From positions 1 through 52,616 of the IMG/VR virus record IMGVR_UViG_3300048433_000716: a stretch of DNA of 52,616 nucleotides; one strand, 5' to 3'. Shown here one piece after another: positions 47,514 to 52,616 of this stretch. The notes below the pieces were generated by a model. It was not told where the DNA came from, did not search any database, and saw nothing but the letters and a program-made list of their open reading frames with translations. The DNA is from a virus. Positions within the stretch are counted from its first letter, which is position 1. Every line of letters starts with the position of its first letter. The translations under genes were made by a program, and so were the position numbers.

Positions 47514-49947
47514 CCTTTATAATCTCCTTTTGTATTTCAGCTTGGTTTTTCTCACGCTCCATCTGCAGTTCAAGTTCCAACTTGGCTACTTTGGCTTGTA
47601 AGTCTGCTTGTAGCTTGGCTTGCTCTATCTGCAAATCTTGTTTCGCTTCTGCTTCGTTAATTGCTAGTTTCTGTTGTGCTTTAGCTTGGTCAGCTTGTAT
47701 CTGCACTTGTGTTCTAGCTTTCAATGCTTCAGCTTCTAATTTTGCTAATTCTTGTGCATATTGTAATGGGTTTTGTTTCTGTTGCTGTTGTTGCATCATT
47801 TTAGCTAATGGTGCGATTGCTTCCATCTGAGGTGCTTTTGCTACAACTTCTGCTGCTCTTTCGCTTATAATCCTATCCATTTGTGGGTTAATGTCTTCGA
47901 ACTTGAACTTAGGGTCACGAAGCTCTGGCAAGGTTGGAAGGGATACGCCAATACTCGCTTGCATCTTTTGTCTGTATAACAGAGCAATGTGTTCAGCTAT
48001 ATGGGCTATCATGATTGGTTGCATAGCCGCAGCACCTGGATTACCAGCTAAAGATGGGTCTTGTAAAAACTGAAGGTGAACTGCAATGTGTGCTTCATGA
48101 TCTTGATCTGGAAAGGCTCTTATGGCTTTGCCATACATCAAGGCAGTATTTTCAGTTATTGGGTCTAACCTTGATGCATCGTCTGGCTTTTTTAGTATTT
48201 CGTCTATGTTGTTAATACGAATAGCTTCGAGCATTCTTTTGTTAGCTTCATACTGATCGTATAATTGTGGACTAGCAGTAGACATCTGAAGAACTGCTTG
48301 AGCTTGGGCAATTCTCTGTGCAGTACTAAATATGTTAGGGTCACTAACTGGTATTATATCTATTCTTTCGTCAAAGTCTTTTGCAAATATAGTTTCGCTT
48401 ATACCACCCATAGCAAAGGTAAAGCTCTCTGGCAGATATTCTGCATTAAGCTTCGCCAACATCTTGAACTCTTGACCTTGTGAATAATGTAGTCTTTTGT
48501 GTATGGCACTAAAGGCTTTACTACCTTGCTCAATCAGTGCAACTGTTGAACCCACGGGAGCGTTTGGGTTAACATCGCCAACATTAAGGTCTGCAGTACT
48601 AGCAAACCTTCTTCCAGCATCAGCGATAGCGTTCATAAGATTGAACAAGGTGCTTGAAGGCTCTTTAAATGGTAAAGGCATAATAGCTTTGTTTACATCA
48701 TCAACAGTGGCATCTAAATCTGCAAACTCACCAGGGTTTATCTGCATTTCTCCACCAGTCACTCTACCTTTGAGCTTAAATCCACCTTGCATGTTAGCGA
48801 AAGCTGCTGAATCTAATAATGCTCTTAGTGATCCAGTAGCCGCTTTACCTAGCCCACCTATCATGTGATACAAGCCAAAACCATAGAACCCAGTACCAGG
48901 CAAGAACTTATAACTTACAAACCAGTCTCTTCTTTTCTGTCTAGGGTCTTCTTCTCTCCAATTACGCCTTATGCTAACTATCTTTTCTGCATCGTAATCA
49001 ATTGTAATTACATAAGGTAACGCAACCATATTATCATCATCTTCTTCTTCGATAGTGTCTATGCCATCGAATGTTTGGTAAGCGTGTACCTCTAGAAGCG
49101 TCATAACCTCATCTTCACTATCACCATATGGGTCAACGCCCTCTATCTCACTACCTACGTCTCCACTAGGGTCTATGTCTTCCCCACTATACTTACTTGG
49201 TAAATAAAACCCAGCCTTAACATATTTGTTAAAGTCATTCTTAGGCATACGAATAACGTGAGTGTATCTGCTTGATGTGTATAGGTCTTTACTCTCTGGA
49301 GAAACTACAAAGTCTTCTGCCTTTACAAATTGTGAGCATTGCCTATCTAGGTTAGCATCCCACCAAACTTTTTTGAAAGTGTGACCAATTAGAGGTAATT
49401 GAAATAACATTTGGTCTAAATCAGGGAAGTACTCTGGCATATCTTGAGTGATCTGATAGTTCATAAAGTCTTTTACTCTACGAGCTTGCTCTTCCATCTC
49501 TTCGCTTGGGTCGCCAACTATTATTGTTTTAACTGGCCCGCCACTTGGATATAATTCTGCTATTGCTCTTGCATTAAATTGTGTAGCTGCTTCAGCTATC
49601 ATAGGATGAACTACATTGCTTAAACCTCTTGTAGCCCTTTGGTCTTCCTCTTCTTCTTGACCACCATGAACATCAAGAGTTTCTAACCCTTGCTTATATC
49701 TGTCTTCCCATTCTGATCTTGCTTCTTTGTCTGCTTCATAACTTGTGATTAATTGGCTTGCTACTGCATTTAGTTCTTTGGCGTCTATTTGTTCTGCAAG
49801 GTTCTGATCAAAAGATGTATCATCTTGCTCAACAATGTCTAAAGATGGGTCGCCTACTAAGACCTCATCATTGCCAATATCTTCTATTTGAAACTCATCT
49901 GAAGGCATACCTTCTGCAAAAGGAATTACTTGAGGTTCTCTAGCCAT
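47482..49947 (-). CDS. Portal protein (large, podovirus type)
   Basis: 821 residues, forming the DNA entry ring. The head-neck part has DKEARSEWEDRYKQGLETL, AIAELYPSGGPVK and EEMEEQARRVKDFMNYQI; the C-terminal 130 residues are an Ala/Gln/Lys coiled coil (QADQAKAQQKLAINEAEAK), as in the barrel of P22-type portals. Lies directly after the large terminase with an 8-base overlap. The length is large even for P22-like portals. Confidence 0.8.
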   Translation of the reverse strand: MAREPQVIPFAEGMPSDEFQIEDIGNDEVLVGDPSLDIVEQDDTSFDQNLAEQIDAKELNAVASQLITSYEADKEARSEWEDRYKQGLETLDVHGGQEEEEDQRATRGLSNVVHPMIAEAATQFNARAIAELYPSGGPVKTIIVGDPSEEMEEQARRVKDFMNYQITQDMPEYFPDLDQMLFQLPLIGHTFKKVWWDANLDRQCSQFVKAEDFVVSPESKDLYTSSRYTHVIRMPKNDFNKYVKAGFYLPSKYSGEDIDPSGDVGSEIEGVDPYGDSEDEVMTLLEVHAYQTFDGIDTIEEEDDDNMVALPYVITIDYDAEKIVSIRRNWREEDPRQKRRDWFVSYKFLPGTGFYGFGLYHMIGGLGKAATGSLRALLDSAAFANMQGGFKLKGRVTGGEMQINPGEFADLDATVDDVNKAIMPLPFKEPSSTLFNLMNAIADAGRRFASTADLNVGDVNPNAPVGSTVALIEQGSKAFSAIHKRLHYSQGQEFKMLAKLNAEYLPESFTFAMGGISETIFAKDFDERIDIIPVSDPNIFSTAQRIAQAQAVLQMSTASPQLYDQYEANKRMLEAIRINNIDEILKKPDDASRLDPITENTALMYGKAIRAFPDQDHEAHIAVHLQFLQDPSLAGNPGAAAMQPIMIAHIAEHIALLYRQKMQASIGVSLPTLPELRDPKFKFEDINPQMDRIISERAAEVVAKAPQMEAIAPLAKMMQQQQQKQNPLQYAQELAKLEAEALKARTQVQIQADQAKAQQKLAINEAEAKQDLQIEQAKLQADLQAKVAKLELELQMEREKNQAEIQKEIIKDAARQQNDRP

Positions 49948-51445
49948 ATATTGTCATCCTTCTCTCTTGAACTTCATCTTCTTCATCATAATCTGTAGAA
50001 TGAGTGATGAACCAACCTTTTCTTAATCTTAGCCAAGCCTGTGTACAAGTGTCAACTATATCATCATTATCACCCGCAGGGAAGGCTGAACATATATCAA
50101 TTAAGTTTTTAGCCCATTTTTTACCTTGTGGATAGAATATTCTTCCATCTTCGAGCAATGCAGAACTACTATGTGCCCTAGCAATCTTGTCTCTATCTGG
50201 TGAATAAGCTAATACTGGTATGCCACCCATCCTTAAATCTTGTAGTAAACTTTGTCCACTAGCTTTCTTTTCTATCAACACTGTATCTGGCTGCCAGTCA
50301 TCATATGCTTCTTGAGCAAGCTTTCTTAACTCTGGGTAAGTTACCTTGTCATACCACATTTCTACAACTATGGCGTTTACTTGTCCATTTTGCCTAAAGA
50401 TGCCCCACGTTGTTCTTGCACTGTAACTACTTGTTTCTTTCGTGCTGAACGCAGTATCGTAGCTTTGAACCAAGTATTCAATCTCTGGAAGATCATCTTT
50501 TTCCCAGGGTACCCACCATTCAGCTTTGAGGATACCACCTCCTTTGGGCATTGGTCTCTGTTGCAATTGACCAGCACTAGCGTATGAACCCAAACTTTTT
50601 TCCAAATTATCAAGAGTTTTTTCGTCAATCCTCTTCTCCCACAACAACTCCCCTTCTCTAGTTCTTGGGTCGCTAAAGCCAAGCGTTGATCTAGTTGGCG
50701 TTGGGTGACCAATTTCGTATCTTGCAGGTAAACATAAATGATCCCAATCATTGTACTCATTCGCTAATATGTGTCCAGTAAGGTCATTTTCATGAACCCT
50801 CTGCATAATTATAATAAATGCTCCAGTTCGTGGGTCATTCAGTCTAGTTTGCATAGCCTGATCCCACCATTCTAAAACGCCTTCTCTAACTGCTGATGAT
50901 TCAGCCTCTCTTACGTTGTGAGGATCATCAATGACAATTATGTCACCACCTTCACCAGTTAGTGCCCCATCTACTGAGGTCGCTATCCTCTGACCAGTTT
51001 TATCATTCTCAAATCTTTGCTTTTGATTTTGGTCAGTAGTTAATGAGAATATATCACCAAAGTGGCTTTTGTACCAAGGGCTTTCAATTAATCTTCTGCA
51101 TTTAACACTATCTCTGATAGATAATGACCCAGCATAACTAGCAAATAAAAATCTTTTTGATGGTTGTACAGTCCAAGTCCAAGCTGGTAATGCTACTGCT
51201 ACACTGATTGATTTCATGTGTCTTGGAGGTATGTTAATAATAAGTCTTTTAATGTCGCCTTCTACGACTGCTTGTAGGTGTTCTGATATAGCGTCTATGT
51301 GCCAATTATCATAAAACTCTCTGCCAGGTTCAATCGCTTGCCAAGAGTTTTTTGTGAACTCCTTCAATGACCTCTTCATTTCCTCCTTCTCTGCTAGTAG
51401 ATATAGCTCTGGCAAGGACTCTTTTAAGGTTTCTAAGTTCATCAT
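49940..51445 (-). CDS. terL: Large terminase subunit (TIGR01630-type)
   Basis: 501 residues. ATPase: the Walker-A-like IIINIPPRHMKSIS region and Walker B IIVIDDPH. C-terminal nuclease: QSYDTAFSTKE, TVLIEKKASG and DDIVDTCTQAWL carry the acidic metal ligands. It cuts and pumps DNA into the prohead with the small subunit. The frame starts at 51445, overlapping the small subunit gene by 116 bases. The ATG at 51379 (residue 23), preceded by AAGGAGG, is an equally good or better start. Confidence 0.85.
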   Translation of the reverse strand: MMNLETLKESLPELYLLAEKEEMKRSLKEFTKNSWQAIEPGREFYDNWHIDAISEHLQAVVEGDIKRLIINIPPRHMKSISVAVALPAWTWTVQPSKRFLFASYAGSLSIRDSVKCRRLIESPWYKSHFGDIFSLTTDQNQKQRFENDKTGQRIATSVDGALTGEGGDIIVIDDPHNVREAESSAVREGVLEWWDQAMQTRLNDPRTGAFIIIMQRVHENDLTGHILANEYNDWDHLCLPARYEIGHPTPTRSTLGFSDPRTREGELLWEKRIDEKTLDNLEKSLGSYASAGQLQQRPMPKGGGILKAEWWVPWEKDDLPEIEYLVQSYDTAFSTKETSSYSARTTWGIFRQNGQVNAIVVEMWYDKVTYPELRKLAQEAYDDWQPDTVLIEKKASGQSLLQDLRMGGIPVLAYSPDRDKIARAHSSSALLEDGRIFYPQGKKWAKNLIDICSAFPAGDNDDIVDTCTQAWLRLRKGWFITHSTDYDEEDEVQERRMTIYG

Positions 51446-51818
51446 CTGATATCCTACTTAAATCTATAGTTTGCCTTTTCTCTATTACTGTTTCTTTCTC
51501 TATCTTATCTTGCCATCCTGCTCTGTTCTTTAGGTAAAAGATCATTGCAGTATTATCTCCTTCTAGAGCCTTTTCATAAAGCCTATTTGTTATAGTCTGT
51601 ATGCCTTTACCCTTTCCTCTTTTTATAGCTTCTGCAAACTCTGTAAATTCATTCTGCTTTTCGTATAGAGTAGATAATCCTATACCTAACGCCATAGCTA
51701 TTTGTTCTTGTGTTAATCCTTGTGCTGCATAGGCTTCAGCCTTATCACACATTTCTTTTGTAACTACAAATTTAGGTCTGCCTACCTTACTGTTTTTCTT
51801 AACTATCTTTTTAGCCAT
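51330..51818 (-). CDS. terS: Small terminase subunit
   Basis: 162 residues. A basic N-terminus leads to a helix-turn-helix (about 28-55, GLTQEQIAMALGIGLSTLYE), then IKRGKGKGIQTITNRLYEKAL and AMIFYLKNRAGW, typical of small terminases that bind the packaging site. Adjacent to the large subunit. Its 5' end is coupled to the small helical gene at 51818-52006. Confidence 0.85.
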   Translation of the reverse strand: MAKKIVKKNSKVGRPKFVVTKEMCDKAEAYAAQGLTQEQIAMALGIGLSTLYEKQNEFTEFAEAIKRGKGKGIQTITNRLYEKALEGDNTAMIFYLKNRAGWQDKIEKETVIEKRQTIDLSRISDDELRNLKRVLARAISTSREGGNEEVIEGVHKKLLASD

Positions 51819-52006
51819 TATAAACTCATTTCAAATTGTTCATCTTCATTCAAAATTATATCTACATTTTTTTCAAAGCCTACTTTTTCATTAGCTCTTA
51901 GCCTTTTGTATAGTTTTAAATCAGTATTCTTTATATGCATCATAGCATCTTCATATTTTTTATCTAATATTTTTTGCTCGTCTTCAGTTATGTCGCTCTG
52001 TAACAT
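51818..52006 (-). CDS. Small acidic/helical hypothetical protein (second copy)
   Basis: 62 residues, homologous to the gene at 26-214 with substitutions concentrated near its 5' end. Its TAA overlaps the small-terminase ATG. Function unknown. Confidence 0.7.
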   Translation of the reverse strand: MLQSDITEDEQKILDKKYEDAMMHIKNTDLKLYKRLRANEKVGFEKNVDIILNEDEQFEMSL

Positions 52007-52151
52007 CTGTAACCTTCCTTGGTAAATATACCTCTACATATGTATTACACTTAGGACATGATAGATTTGTAACAATACTAAACTCCTCATCATCCTCAGT
52101 GTCATGGTCACCACCCCATATCAAACTTGTTTCACACCACCAACAATTCAT
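51984..52151 (-). CDS. Small zinc-ribbon protein (second copy)
   Basis: 55 residues, start MNCWWCETSLIWGG, cysteine pairs at CWWC and CPKC. It diverges from the copy at 192-362 mostly outside the cysteine motifs. Confidence 0.7.
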   Translation of the reverse strand: MNCWWCETSLIWGGDHDTEDDEEFSIVTNLSCPKCNTYVEVYLPRKVTDVTERHN

Positions 52152-52152
52152 T

Positions 52153-52335
52153 TTAATTCACCAACATTGTTTTATATTTTACGCCCAATAAATGCTCATG
52201 TAGCTTCATAGCCAAAGCATGTATATACAAAGCTCTTTCATCTACTGTTAAAAAGTGTGTGTCTTGCTCTACTTGGTCTATTATATCATCAACCATTTCA
52301 TGAACATACATTTCCATCTCATTGCTCGTATTCAT
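52153..52335 (-). CDS. Small helical protein present only in the right-end copy
   Basis: 60 residues from the ATG at 52335 (NTSNEMEMYVHEMVDDII, ALYIHALAMKLHEHLLGV). It overlaps the end of the helicase gene by 17 bases and ends just before the zinc-ribbon ATG. At the left end the helicase stop (375) and the zinc-ribbon start (362) are separated by 12 bases, so this gene is absent there. Function unknown. Confidence 0.6.
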   Translation of the reverse strand: MNTSNEMEMYVHEMVDDIIDQVEQDTHFLTVDERALYIHALAMKLHEHLLGVKYKTMLVN

Positions 52336-52616
52336 ATTCACTGACCTCTTCGTAAATCTTTTTCTCATTACTGAACGAAAAGAATGCTTGCCCTATGTGA
52401 CCATAGATACCTTGCTCTCTAATCTTCCTAGTAATTATCTTAGTCGTATTATCCTCAAAGTCTCTATGAACTACTAAAGCAGCATCACTCATGTTTGCCC
52501 AATGTGCAGAACCACTAACTTGATATAAGTCTGGTGGAGGAACTACTCCACTATCATTCCGCTGCAGCTTGTGAGGGTGAGCTACCATCCAAACCACTAT
52601 TTGATGGTTTCTAGCA
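52319..52616 (-). CDS. Primase-helicase, 3' part, second copy cut by the window end
   Basis: Same C-terminal sequence as the gene at 375-2144 (QVSGSAHWANMSDAALVVHR and so on), but ending SEYEYEQ rather than SEYEYE, and with silent differences. It is the second strain's copy over the circular junction. Confidence 0.8.
   Translation of the reverse strand, partial: ARNHQIVVWMVAHPHKLQRNDSGVVPPPDLYQVSGSAHWANMSDAALVVHRDFEDNTTKIITRKIREQGIYGHIGQAFFSFSNEKKIYEEVSEYEYEQ

Larger units (their letters stand above)
51793..52616. repeat. Right copy of the diverged terminal overlap
   Basis: Matches positions 1-669 with scattered substitutions and one extra small gene (52153-52335). Defines a genome unit of about 51.8-51.9 kb. 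Confidence 0.85.

Overview
The window looks like one complete, slightly over-assembled genome of an AT-rich marine tailed phage, probably of podovirus type. The evidence is a terminase pair, a very large portal with a helical C-terminal barrel, a scaffold, a major capsid protein, several short-tail adaptor or stabilisation proteins, tail fibres and a run of large internal-virion-type proteins, with no tape measure, tail tube or sheath. AT-rich codon use, 2OG-Fe(II) oxygenases and many short marine-phage-type hypotheticals suggest an AT-rich marine alphaproteobacterial host; that host assignment is inference. I see no integrase, tRNA, CRISPR array or insertion sequence, and no DNA polymerase gene, so replication probably uses the host polymerase.

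The two ends are homologous. Position 1 corresponds to 51793 and position 669 to 52616, but the copies differ by substitutions and by a net 155 bases that include one small gene. The repeat unit is therefore about 51.8-51.9 kb, circular or circularly permuted, and the ends seem to come from two strain variants.

Layout. A control region at 3284-3507 separates two divergent blocks. To the right (3508-11400) lies an early block: zinc-ribbon protein, RecB-like exonuclease, ERF annealase, a small conserved protein, HNH-type nuclease, many small unknown genes, a DUF932 protein, an ABC-ATPase/GNAT fusion, and a second GNAT gene that copies the fusion's C-terminal half. To the left of 3283 come an HTH regulator, a DUF1064 nuclease-like protein, a replication initiator and a primase-helicase. 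Across the circle junction the same direction continues through small and large terminase, portal, small basic proteins, a GroES-like co-chaperonin, scaffold, capsid, adaptors, fibres, three 2OG-Fe(II) oxygenases, the lysis genes and internal virion proteins, ending convergently against the early block near 11.4 kb.

One rightward cassette of four genes (38420-39460) interrupts the leftward late block. It has its own sigma70-like promoter, back to back with a leftward one. Three promoters (6397, 8257 and the leftward one at 38293-38321) share a spacer core TGTAYYTACA (Y, C or T), and several leaders share an AACGAACAACAAAAT-like sequence, which points to a phage-wide regulon.

The parts most worth following up are the ATPase/GNAT pair (a possible DNA-modification or anti-restriction module), the shared promoter-operator set, the structured element at 6293-6374, the bidirectional internal cassette, the ADP-ribosyltransferase-like protein, and the strain-divergent genome ends.
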